DNA from: Gemmatimonadota bacterium
Lineage (GTDB): Bacteria; Gemmatimonadota; Gemmatimonadetes; Longimicrobiales; Gaopeijiaceae
Direction of reading: 5' to 3'
Assembly: GCA_007121455.1 (NCBI GenBank)
Contig: SKKN01000013.1
Span: 1-64,000 of the forward strand
DNA: 64,000 nt
Shown here: positions 1 to 7,964 of the stretch, in pieces
How positions within the stretch are numbered: position 1 is the first letter of the stretch
Layout: each line of letters opens with the position of its first letter
Translations under genes and position numbers: made by a program
Notes under the pieces: model-generated
Databases searched by the model: none
What the model saw: the letters and a program-made list of their open reading frames with translations, nothing else
What the model was told of the DNA's origin: nothing

Positions 1-1707
1 GTTGAGGATCTGGGCGAGCCGCACCCGGTCTCCCTCGACTGAGAGGGGCGCGGGCGGAAGCTCGACGGAAAGCTCGAGGCGTTTTTCCCCACAGAACGAG
101 CGCACGGCCTCGACCTCCTCGCGGATGAGCGGGGCAAGCTGGATGCGTTCCTCCCGCAACTCGATCTTCCCCCGCGCGATCCGGCTCACGTCGAGGAGGT
201 CGTCGATCAGGTGCGCGATCGTCGCGGACTGTCGCTCGATGACGGCCGAGACCTCCGCGAAGTGCTCGGGATCGTCCCGGACGGTGGGGAGGAGGTTCGC
301 CGCCGTCCGTATGGGACCGAGAGGATTCCTGAGCTCGTGCCCCAGGATCGCGAGGAACTCGTCCTTGTGGCGGTCGGCCTCCCGCAGGGCCTCCTCCGCC
401 TCCTTGCGGTCGGTGATGTCGATCATCGCCGCGATCGAGCCGCGCACCCTTCCGTGGTCGTCCAGAACCGGGACGGCGTTCCCGAACAGGTGACGGACCG
501 TTCCGTCGTCGAAGCGGATTTCGAGCTCCTGGTCGTACATCTCCTCCCCCCGGGCTGCCCTTTGGACCGGAAGATCCTCGAGAGCCACCTCCACACCACC
601 ATGTAACACGCGGAAATGCTCGAGGCGTTGGGCCTCGTCGGCGCTGCGGGAGAGGTTTCCTTCGAGCGGCACGCGAAGCAGCTCGTGCGCCCTCCGGCTC
701 CCGGTGATCCGTCGGGCTTCGGGATCGTGTGCCACAAATACCGCTGCCGGGACGGAATCCAGGAGAGCTGCCAGCTCATCGGCCCGCTCCCGGGCACTCC
801 GTTCGCTTTCACGGAGGGTCTTCTCGGATTCCATGCGCTCGATGAGGTCCGCCGCCTGGCGCGCCAGGACGTCCAGCATCGACCACCGATGCTCCTCCAG
901 CCGGAAGGAGTCCTCCCAGTGCGTGGAGAGCATCCCCACCAACCTTCCGGATCGCGTGACGAGCGGCGTGGACTGTGCAGCGCGGATCCCCGCCTCCAGA
1001 TGCGTCCGGGCATCCTCCGTGCCGGCCACCCCCTCGCCGGTCGCGTAGTCGACGATCACTCGCTCGCCCCGTCTCAGCGCCTCACCGCAAGAGGTGGCCC
1101 CCCCGGGCCGAAGCCGAGCGGACCGATTCCGTAGCTCCTCGGGCATCCCCCGTGCTTCCAGCAACCACAGCTCGCCCGACGCGATGTCGAGTGCCTGCAT
1201 GGTCCCCCGGTCCGAGCCCGTGATTTCGATCGCGGCGTCGACCAACTCCCGGTACAGCGCCCCGATGTCGTCGGCGCGAATGAGCCGGCGGCTGAGTTCC
1301 TGAATCCGCTTCTCCTCGGTAATGTCCCGGCCCACCGCCGAAGCACCTACGACTCGCCCCTGCCCATCCCGGATGGGCGAAACGCTAAGCGAGATCGTCA
1401 GGAGGCTGCCGTCTTTTGCCTGCCGCACGGCCTCGTAATGATCCACCCGTTCGCCATGCCGCAGGCGGTCCATGATGGACGGGATCTCGTCGGCGTTGTC
1501 CGCGGGGACCAACATCGATATCGGCCGACCGATCGCCTCTTCGGCGGTGTACCCGTAGATGCGCTGGGCGCCGGCGTTCCAGGACGTGATGAATCCGTCC
1601 AGATCCTTGCTGATGATCGCGTCATAGGACGAATCGACGATCGCTGCGAGGTGGGAGCGGAGCTCTTCGTCCATACGCGCGCCGCGCGGCAAGTTCATCG
1701 AGGGCAT
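1..1707 (-). CDS. PAS-GAF-PAS sensor histidine kinase (3' end off the window)
   Basis: Cytoplasmic sensor kinase cut by the left edge; 569 codons are visible. The order read from the translation is a PAS domain (about residues 15-135), a GAF-like domain (about 150-300), a second PAS (about 320-430), and a HisKA dimerisation helix with the phospho-acceptor His457 in the motif HELRNP. The ATP-binding domain has only begun when the sequence ends. No membrane segment is seen, so it should sense an internal redox, light or small-molecule signal. The first start, ATG at 1707, has AAGGAG at 1719-1724, which overlaps an in-frame TAA; ATGs at 1698 and 1674 are alternatives. No response regulator is in view. 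The family call is safe; the signal is unknown. Confidence 0.9.
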   Translation of the reverse strand, partial: MPSMNLPRGARMDEELRSHLAAIVDSSYDAIISKDLDGFITSWNAGAQRIYGYTAEEAIGRPISMLVPADNADEIPSIMDRLRHGERVDHYEAVRQAKDGSLLTISLSVSPIRDGQGRVVGASAVGRDITEEKRIQELSRRLIRADDIGALYRELVDAAIEITGSDRGTMQALDIASGELWLLEARGMPEELRNRSARLRPGGATSCGEALRRGERVIVDYATGEGVAGTEDARTHLEAGIRAAQSTPLVTRSGRLVGMLSTHWEDSFRLEEHRWSMLDVLARQAADLIERMESEKTLRESERSARERADELAALLDSVPAAVFVAHDPEARRITGSRRAHELLRVPLEGNLSRSADEAQRLEHFRVLHGGVEVALEDLPVQRAARGEEMYDQELEIRFDDGTVRHLFGNAVPVLDDHGRVRGSIAAMIDITDRKEAEEALREADRHKDEFLAILGHELRNPLGPIRTAANLLPTVRDDPEHFAEVSAVIERQSATIAHLIDDLLDVSRIARGKIELREERIQLAPLIREEVEAVRSFCGEKRLELSVELPPAPLSVEGDRVRLAQILN

Positions 1708-1969
1708 CCCGATGCGGGCTCCTTAGCGCCCGCGGTTTCGATCGGGGACTAAGGCCTGCAGGCGGTCAGGCAAGTCCCAATAGCATGATGGAGCGGGAGG
1801 GAAGGGCAACTCGAGGGCTGCACACCCGCTGCGTGCCGGCATCCGCGCGGAGAGGTGGAATTCCAGGCGGTGGAGGAGGTCCTCGAGCCAATCAGCTACA
1901 AAGTCCCCCCGGGATCACCCGAGGAGGCCTTTGCGTGGAGGGGAGAACCGGCCCCGTACCGGAGGGTCA

Positions 1970-2042
1970 TGGCCGCTGCTGGACTCGAACCAGCGACCCC
2001 TACGATGTGAGCGTAGTGCTCTACCGACTGAGCTAAGCGGCC
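1970..2042 (-). tRNA. tRNA-Val (anticodon CAC)
   Basis: Folds as a full cloverleaf: a perfect 7-bp acceptor stem (GGCCGCT with AGCGGCC), an anticodon stem CTACG/CGTAG closing the loop CTCACAT with anticodon CAC, a T-arm containing GGTTCGAGTCC, and discriminator A. CCA is not encoded. It lies 107 bases downstream of tRNA-Glu on the same strand and is probably cotranscribed from the promoter at 2252-2280. Confidence 0.96.
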
Positions 2043-2149
2043 GTACTACGAACTTCGTCCGAGCTCGGGCTCCGCCGGGGAAGGCGGCACGGACGTGAAG
2101 CACCGGATCGTGCCGGGGCCTGCGTCCCGAGCGTCGAACCGGACGAAAG

Positions 2150-2222
2150 TACCCCCACGGGGAATCGAACCCCGGTCTCCTGGCTGAGAACCAGGTATCC
2201 TAGGCCACTAGACGATGGGGGC
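2150..2222 (-). tRNA. tRNA-Glu (anticodon CTC)
   Basis: Cloverleaf with anticodon stem CCTGG/CCAGG around the loop TTCTCAG (anticodon CTC), T-arm CGGGG TTCGATT CCCCG, and the ATCGTCTAG D-arm start typical of tRNA-Glu. The acceptor stem is GCCCCCA against TGGGGGT, so the first pair is G1:U72 rather than G:C; the discriminator is A. CCA is not encoded. It is the first gene after the promoter at 2252-2280. Confidence 0.96.
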
Positions 2223-2251
2223 GTAACGCCTGACCGGAGTCGGCGGCCCGG

Positions 2252-2280
2252 AAGATACCATCGGGCAAACGGGGGATCAA
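2252..2280 (-). promoter_or_regulatory. Sigma-70-type promoter for the tRNA pair
   Basis: On the minus strand, TTGATC (2280-2275) and TATCTT (2257-2252) are separated by exactly 17 bases. The predicted transcription start is near 2245, about 23 bases ahead of tRNA-Glu. This is one of the two clearest promoters in the window. Confidence 0.7.
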
Positions 2281-2319
2281 GCCCCGCGGGAGCATGCTGG
2301 AGCGCCGCCGAACGCCTCC

Positions 2320-3153
2320 CTACCGGAGCGAATCCCCGAGTTGGAATCCGCCTTCGGGCTCCTCGGCGACGGGGTCCACATCGTTTCGCAAGAAGGTCAG
2401 GACCTCCTGGAAGGTGCGCGCGTCATCGATCATCCCCTGATGCGTCGGACAACAGACCTCCAGGTTCTCCGCTCCCGGCAGGATCGCACTGCTCGCCGGG
2501 ATCACCCGGAGGTCCAGCACGGTGCGCAGTGCGAGGGCCTCCACCTCGCCGGGGATCGGGTCGGTTTGGTTCAGTCGCTCCAGGAAGCGGCTCCCGGGCA
2601 CCATCTCCCGTCCCCCTTCCCCCCACGCGAGGATGGCGGCCACGGTCCCGAAGTGCGGGGTTCCGAGAAAGGCGGCTCGCCGCACCACGGAGCTTCCCCC
2701 TTCGAAGAGGAGGAAATATCGCACCGCGAGGCCTCCCATGGAGTGGGCGACCACGTCCACACGGGGTGCTCCGGTTCGGTGCTGGAGAAGCCGGACGGCA
2801 GTTGCGATCTCGCGGGCGTGGCTCGCATTGCTTCCGAACCGGTCGTCGAACTCCGCGATCTCCACCTCTCCGGGCCCCCACCCCTCCTCGATGAACCGTT
2901 CTCGGAGGGGTTCGATGTCATCTGCGTGATCGCTCCAGCCGGGAACGAGGAGCACGGGCACGCGCTGGAGCTCCGCCGTGTCGGCGGCGAAGACGAGGAG
3001 ATCCCCCTCGAGGGGAGCCAGCGGAAGGAGCGCCTCGAGAATCGCAGGGGATGGAGTCGAACCCACTCCCCCGGGAAGACCCTGAAGGGCGGGACTCAGG
3101 ACCGCAGCGAAAGCCCCGATCCAGACTGCGATGAATGCGGCGAACCGGCTCAA
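2320..3153 (-). CDS. Exported alpha/beta-hydrolase lipase
   Basis: A 277-residue esterase/lipase of the triacylglycerol lipase type. A hydrophobic N-terminus (residues 5-28) looks like a signal peptide, so it probably acts outside the cytoplasm. The strand-turn after VLLVPGW supplies the oxyanion hole, and the nucleophile sits in the elbow AHSMGG (near residue 139), followed by the GTPHFG pattern common in lipases that hydrolyse long acyl esters. The start is TTG at 3153, overlapping the aminotransferase stop as TTGA, with GGAGAG seven bases upstream, so the two genes are translationally coupled. The substrate cannot be read from the sequence. Confidence 0.85.
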   Translation of the reverse strand: MSRFAAFIAVWIGAFAAVLSPALQGLPGGVGSTPSPAILEALLPLAPLEGDLLVFAADTAELQRVPVLLVPGWSDHADDIEPLRERFIEEGWGPGEVEIAEFDDRFGSNASHAREIATAVRLLQHRTGAPRVDVVAHSMGGLAVRYFLLFEGGSSVVRRAAFLGTPHFGTVAAILAWGEGGREMVPGSRFLERLNQTDPIPGEVEALALRTVLDLRVIPASSAILPGAENLEVCCPTHQGMIDDARTFQEVLTFLRNDVDPVAEEPEGGFQLGDSLR

Positions 3154-4541
3154 GCCTTGTCTCTCCAGTCTTCCTCGGTCACAGACCGGACGGCAGCGAC
3201 CACTTCGGTCGCCGCGTACCGCGCGAGCTCTTCATCGAGTACGAGGGGGGGAGTCAGCTCCACCACCTCGCCACCCGCACCGGCGGGGAGTACCACGATG
3301 CCCCGGCGGAGCAGGCGCCGGGCGACCCGCACCCCCCCTCCGGAGCTACTTCTTACCCCGTCCGGGTCCGAGAGGGCCACTCCGAGAAAGAGGCCTCGGC
3401 CGCGAACCTCTGCGCGCCCCCCCAGATCCGCGAATCCTTCGCGAAGAAGGGACGCGAGCGTACCCCCGGTCCGCTCCGCCCGACGGGGAAGCTCCTCGTC
3501 GTCGAGGACGGAGAGAAATGCAAGCGCTGCGTGGCACGCCAGCGGGTGCCCGAGGAAGGTGCTCGTGTGGATCGCCTCTCCTCCGGAACGCGGCCACGCG
3601 TCCATGACCTCACTCGAGCCGAGGCAGGCACTCAAGGGCAGCCCTCCTCCCAGAGCCTTTCCGAGGCACAGGAGATCCGGCACCACATCATCGTGATGGA
3701 AGGCGAAGAAGTCCCCGGTCCGGCCCAAGCCCGTGAAGATCTCATCGAGAATCAGGAGCGCTCCCGCGCTTCGAGCTCGCTCGGACAATGCCTTCAGGAA
3801 CCCGGGCGGCGGTACCCGGACTCCTCCCCGCCCCTGGATGGGCTCCACCAGGATCGCTCCCACGGAAGAACCATCGGGGGCCCCTTCGGCCAGCACCCGG
3901 TCCACCTCTGCCAGGACCTCTTCCAACTTCTCGCCTCCCGTGTCCGGGAAGGGGACGAAGGAGACGCCGCGGAAGAGACGCTCGCGGAACCGCTGCCGGA
4001 AATGCTCCCGATCGGTGACGGCGAGGGATCCAAGCGTAAGGCCGTGATATCCCCCCCGAAAGGCGACGACGCCCGGACGCCCGGTCGCGACCAGAGCCGT
4101 CTTGAGGGCCGTTTCCACCGCTTCGCTCCCCGACGAGCTGAGCACGCCCTTCGCCGAAGGCCACGGTGCACGGGCGGACAACTCCTCCAGGAGGTTTAGC
4201 CGCTCCGCGGACGGATGGACGTCCCCCATGCCGTGGATCAGGCGTTCGGTGCCCCCTCGGATCGCCTCCACGATCCGGGGATGCCGATGACCCGCCACGG
4301 CGACTCCGAAAGCCCCGGTGAGGTCCAGGAGCACGTTCCCGTCGGCGTCAAGGACGTTGACGCCGAGGGCCTCCTTCCAGAACGGAGGAGGCGCCGCCGT
4401 CGTGGGGAGCAGGTTCCGGGATTCAACTTGGCCCAGCCGAGCGCCAAGCCGAAGCGATTCCGGTCCGGGGACATCACCCCGAAGCGCCGGAAAGGCGTTG
4501 CCGAAGCTCCTCATGGCACCGGGGGCACGCTCGGAGTGCAC
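3150..4541 (-). CDS. Class III PLP-dependent aminotransferase
   Basis: A 463-residue fold-type I aminotransferase of the acetylornithine/ornithine/omega-aminotransferase class. Visible signatures are SSSGSEA (phosphate binding, about 136-142), YHGLTLGS (about 165-172), the cofactor aspartate in LDEIFTGLGRTG (about 265-276), and the Schiff-base lysine K295 in LGKALGGG. Such enzymes move the terminal amino group of an omega-amino acid or diamine to a keto acid; the exact substrate is not evident. The GTG start at 4541 is the most upstream one, with an ATG at 4514 as an alternative. It is coupled to the downstream lipase by a 4-base overlap, which is unusual company for an aminotransferase. Confidence 0.88.
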   Translation of the reverse strand: MHSERAPGAMRSFGNAFPALRGDVPGPESLRLGARLGQVESRNLLPTTAAPPPFWKEALGVNVLDADGNVLLDLTGAFGVAVAGHRHPRIVEAIRGGTERLIHGMGDVHPSAERLNLLEELSARAPWPSAKGVLSSSGSEAVETALKTALVATGRPGVVAFRGGYHGLTLGSLAVTDREHFRQRFRERLFRGVSFVPFPDTGGEKLEEVLAEVDRVLAEGAPDGSSVGAILVEPIQGRGGVRVPPPGFLKALSERARSAGALLILDEIFTGLGRTGDFFAFHHDDVVPDLLCLGKALGGGLPLSACLGSSEVMDAWPRSGGEAIHTSTFLGHPLACHAALAFLSVLDDEELPRRAERTGGTLASLLREGFADLGGRAEVRGRGLFLGVALSDPDGVRSSSGGGVRVARRLLRRGIVVLPAGAGGEVVELTPPLVLDEELARYAATEVVAAVRSVTEEDWRDKA

Positions 4542-4805
4542 GGCATGTTCATCTCGCTTCGACCTCGTGAAGTGAAAGGGACTCGGGCCACGGCAGAAAC
4601 GTAGTGGCGATCCTGGCGCCTCACCATCGAGCCGGCCTTCCTCCGAGCCGACACCGCGATGCGCGCCGAGCGGAGGTGCTCCGGCGTGCGCGCCCTCCGA
4701 GCCGCCACCGACTCACGCCGGCGGGTTCAAACCTTCGAGGCGCATGCCGCGTCCTATATTGCGAACGGCGACACGAACCTCCGGCAGGGCGATGCGGCTC
4801 AGCTC

Positions 4806-5423
4806 ATGAACCGAGACGGAACAATGCCGGGAGACGAGGAGCCCCCATTCGCGGAGGCTTCCGACCTGGAGCTGGTGCGCCGGAGCGCCAGCGGGGATCT
4901 CCCTGCGTTCGAAAGGCTCTACCGGAGCTACGAAAGCCGCACCTACGCCCTGTGCCTCCGCATGATCGGGGAGCATGCCGCGGCCGAGGACCTCACCCAG
5001 GAGGTGTGGATCCGGGTGTGGGAGAAGCTCGCGGGCTTCCGCGGAGACAGCAGGTTCTCGAGCTGGCTCCACCGCCTCACGGCCCATCTGGTCCTCGACC
5101 ACATCCGGAAGAACGGCGTGAGGGAAGGACGAATCGACATCGTCGACGATCCGGGCCGGCTCGAGGGGGTCGGCAGGAGCCCGTCCGCCGGGAGCGGGAT
5201 GGACCTGTAGAAGGCCGTGGCCGCTCTCCCCCCGGGAGCCCGAAACGTCTTCGTCCTGCACGAGATCGAGGGATATCTGCACCGGGAGATCGCCGAAATG
5301 ACTGGAACCGCCGAGGGGACCGTGAAAGCTCAGCTCCACCGGGCTCGGCGGCTTCTCCGGGAGGCACTGGACCATCTCTCGAACTGCGGATCCCGTCGGG
5401 TTCACACGCGACGTTTCGGGTGA
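4806..5423 (+). pseudogene. ECF sigma factor interrupted by an amber codon
   Basis: An extracytoplasmic-function RNA polymerase sigma factor read from ATG 4806 (or 4824). Sigma region 2 is intact: LVRRSASGDLPAFERLYR, then the core helix EDLTQEVWIRVWEKL, then FSSWLHRLTAHLVLDHIRK. A TAG at 5208-5210 stops the frame just before region 4, which continues in the same frame as ALPPGARNVFVLHEIEGY and the DNA-binding helix GTVKAQLHRARRLLREAL. One base change (for example CAG to TAG) explains the break. The C-terminus is also wrong: just after LREALDHLS the frame enters sequence belonging to a DUF4097-like tail. Real loss, sequencing error, or a functional split are the options; UAG serves as a normal stop elsewhere here (sufU, 5742 kinase). 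Confidence 0.8.
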
Positions 5424-5587
5424 ACTCCCTGAGCGGCTCGATCCGGAACGAGCCGACCGATCACGACCCCGAGCGGCCGCAGCGGGGATCCGGCACATTC
5501 CTGCGGGCGAGCGTGGGAGACGGATCGGGGCAGGTGGATCTCCAGAGCTTCAGCGGAGCCGTCCGAATCCTCCGGCGAGACCCATAA
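5381..5587 (+). pseudogene. C-terminal remnant of a DUF4097-like beta-helix protein
   Basis: In the frame one base ahead of the sigma factor, 68 codons from ELRIPSGSHATFRVNSLSGS to QSFSGAVRILRR match the end of DUF4097-family proteins. That family has repeated (S/T)xSGxI strands and ends in an arginine-rich FSGxVRI motif. No start or N-terminal part exists; the fragment is fused directly to the sigma factor end. Such proteins often sit downstream of an ECF sigma and its anti-sigma factor, so a deletion removing the anti-sigma gene and most of the DUF4097 gene is the simplest reading. The match is by pattern only. Confidence 0.55.
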
Positions 5588-5741
5588 GGGCGAGATCCAC
5601 AGGGCAGGTTTGAACTCCGGGTTGGACCCCCCCTATGCCATGTGCCGCTCCCTTGCGCCCATGGATTTTCTGCCCTTATTAGAAGGGTACGCCTGCTTCC
5701 CATCTCCCCAGTGAAGTTCCCCACTCCCCCGTGGAGGACGT

Positions 5742-6992
5742 GTGCGCCTGTCGACCTTCATTACCGTCCATATCGAGGACATTCTCGAGGAGTTCGAGCA
5801 CTATGCTCGCACACGCACCGCTTCGGGCGAAACGATGGACAAGGCAGCGCTGCGGGATCATGCGGCGAGCATGGTCGAGGTCATCGTGCACGAAATGGAG
5901 CGGCCCCTGAGCCCAGCCGCTCGAGAGCGTAAGGCTAAGGGGGACGAAGACCTAGAACCCCGAGGTCTGCCGGGTACACCGGCTGAAAGGCACGGGATCG
6001 AGCGAGCGACCAGCGATTTTTCGCTGGAGGAGACGTTTGGAGAATTCCGGGCACTCCGCGCCAGCGTCCTCCGGCTTTGGAGCGAGACCGACGCGCCATC
6101 CGCAAGCGAAGCATCCCTTCAGGAGGTGATTCGATTCAACGAGGCAATCGATCAGGCATTGGCCGAGTCGCTCGCTCGCTATGCGAGGCAGTATCAGCGG
6201 GAGTACAAAGAGAGGGCGGTCGAGGCCGAAGCCCAGCGGCGCATCGCCGAGAGGGCGGATCGGGTCAAGTCCGACTTCCTCCGGATGATGAGCCACGAGT
6301 TGCGGACTCCGTTGAATGCCATCCGCGGGTACACCGGCGTGCTCGATATGGGGATCCACGGCCCGCTAACCTCGGGCCAACAGGACACGGTCGTGCGAAT
6401 AAGGGAGAGTGAACGACACCTTCTGAGCGTCATCGACGGCATTCTGGACTTCCAGCGGATCGGGGTGGGGAAGGCGACCTATCATGTGGAGGAGATCACG
6501 GTGGGGACGGCTCTGGCCGCTCTCCCGTCGATGATCGAACCGATGGCGCAGACGTACGGAGTGGAGTTCGCAGTCGATGGGGAATGGGGTGATGAGCGCG
6601 TCCTGGCGGATGAAGCCAAGCTCCGTCAGGTCCTGCTCAATCTACTGTCGAATGCAGTCCGCTTCACCCCCAGGGGCGGCCGTGTGTGGCTGGAGTGCCA
6701 GACGATGGAGGAGGAGATATGTCTGCACGTACACGACACCGGCAAGGGCATCCCGAGCGAGAAGCTCGACATCATCTTCGATCCGTTCGTCCAGGTCCAC
6801 GCAGGGGTCACCACGCGCGAGCACGGCGGGAGCGGATTGGGCCTGACGATCAGTCGCAACCTCCTCCACGGGATGGGCGGTAGGCTCACGGTCACGAGCG
6901 AGCTCGGCGTGGGCTCGACCTTCAGCGTCTACCTTCCGAGGGCCCGCCCCATCGATGAAACGGGCGACACCGAGGCGCAGGTGTCCCCGTAG
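5742..6992 (+). CDS. Histidine kinase with RsbRD-like N-terminal domain
   Basis: A 416-residue soluble histidine kinase. The first 55 residues (HIEDILEEFEHYART, then DKAALRDHAASM) resemble the four-helix RsbRD_N domain of stressosome co-antagonists. A helical linker (about 95-175) follows. HisKA has His185 in SHELRTPLNAIRGY. The ATPase domain shows the N box NLLSNAVRFTP, G1 box DTGKGIP and G2 box GGSGLGLTI. No membrane segment or receiver domain is present. The GTG start at 5742 has GGAGGA just upstream. No response regulator is adjacent, so it is an orphan. It follows the broken sigma locus and may be independent of it. Confidence 0.88.
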   Translation: MRLSTFITVHIEDILEEFEHYARTRTASGETMDKAALRDHAASMVEVIVHEMERPLSPAARERKAKGDEDLEPRGLPGTPAERHGIERATSDFSLEETFGEFRALRASVLRLWSETDAPSASEASLQEVIRFNEAIDQALAESLARYARQYQREYKERAVEAEAQRRIAERADRVKSDFLRMMSHELRTPLNAIRGYTGVLDMGIHGPLTSGQQDTVVRIRESERHLLSVIDGILDFQRIGVGKATYHVEEITVGTALAALPSMIEPMAQTYGVEFAVDGEWGDERVLADEAKLRQVLLNLLSNAVRFTPRGGRVWLECQTMEEEICLHVHDTGKGIPSEKLDIIFDPFVQVHAGVTTREHGGSGLGLTISRNLLHGMGGRLTVTSELGVGSTFSVYLPRARPIDETGDTEAQVSP

Positions 6993-6998
6993 CGTTCC

Positions 6999-7964
6999 TC
7001 AACCGGACGCGACGAACCACCACCAGGTCGCGCCGTACGCGACGAGCAGCAGGACCCCGTCCCGGCGGCCGATCCGACGGCCGAAGCCGGTCAACGGTAC
7101 GAGCAGCACCGAAAGGGCCAGGACGGCGACGAACTCCCTCCCCGGGATCCCGGGGTCGACCGCGAGAGGCTGCACGAGCGCCGTGACCCCGAGCACCGCC
7201 GTGAGGTTGAAGAGGTTGGAGCCGACGACGTTCCCGAGCGCGATCCCGGCGTTCCCGCGCAAAGCCGCCACGAGCGATGCGGCCAATTCGGGCAGGGACG
7301 TCCCGACCGCGACCACGCTGAGCCCGATGAGCAGCTCGGGCACCTCGAGAGCCTGAGCCAACGCGACGGCCCCCAGGACGATTCCATGCCCGCCCAGGAC
7401 GAGCACGGCGGATCCGACCACGACCAGCACGGCGGATCGGCCGAGGAGGCGCGCCCCGGCCTTCCCCGCTTTCGCCCCACCCGGTGCCGGAGCCCCGTCG
7501 GGCCCACGCTCCTTCTTCTTCCGGAGCGTACGTGCAAGCAGGGCGAGATACATCGCGAGCAGTCCGAGGAGGATCAGGCCATCCCACCGCCCCAGCTCCA
7601 GGTCCAGGAGGAGCGGCAGGAGCACGACCGTGACCCCGATCATCAAAGGGATGTCCCGGCGGATCGCGGGGCTGCTCACCTCCACGGGATGGATCAACGC
7701 CACGAGCCCGAGGATCAGACCGACGTTCGCCAGGTTCGAGCCGAGGACGTTTCCGAGGGCGAGATCGGCTCGGCCCTGAACGGCGGAGACGACGGAGACG
7801 ACGAGCTCCGGCGCGGAGGTGCCGAGCGAGACCACGGTGAGCCCGATGACGAGACTCGGGACACCGAGAAAGGCTCCCGCACGCCCCGCCCCCCGAACGA
7901 GCCACTCCGCCCCGAAATAGAGGGCGATCGTCCCACCGATGAGAAACAGAACCGCTTGGATCAC
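6999..7964 (-). CDS. Calcium/sodium antiporter, CaCA family
   Basis: A 321-residue integral membrane exchanger of the bacterial YrbG-like type, with two homologous halves of about five helices. The duplicated ion-binding alpha repeats are visible as GTSAPELVVS (N half) and GTSLPELAAS (C half), each followed by a GNVxGSNLxN stretch. It should exchange Ca2+ or another cation against Na+ across the cytoplasmic membrane. The GTG start at 7964 is chosen over an upstream in-frame ATG (8045) because it forms a GTGA overlap with the stop of the PolX gene and the membrane domain begins immediately after it. The pairing with PolX is probably only expression coupling. Confidence 0.92.
   Translation of the reverse strand: MIQAVLFLIGGTIALYFGAEWLVRGAGRAGAFLGVPSLVIGLTVVSLGTSAPELVVSVVSAVQGRADLALGNVLGSNLANVGLILGLVALIHPVEVSSPAIRRDIPLMIGVTVVLLPLLLDLELGRWDGLILLGLLAMYLALLARTLRKKKERGPDGAPAPGGAKAGKAGARLLGRSAVLVVVGSAVLVLGGHGIVLGAVALAQALEVPELLIGLSVVAVGTSLPELAASLVAALRGNAGIALGNVVGSNLFNLTAVLGVTALVQPLAVDPGIPGREFVAVLALSVLLVPLTGFGRRIGRRDGVLLLVAYGATWWWFVASG

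Noticed and set aside
1789-2036. A short plus-strand frame ahead of the tRNAs with protein-like composition (around 1855-1960)
   Set aside because: It has no start with a ribosome binding site, no recognisable family, and runs into the tRNA-Val gene. It may be a gene remnant, but there is too little to call.
4604-5587. The 327-codon frame across the sigma region as a single protein
   Set aside because: Only its last 68 codons look like real protein (the DUF4097 tail). The earlier part is the shadow of the sigma frame.
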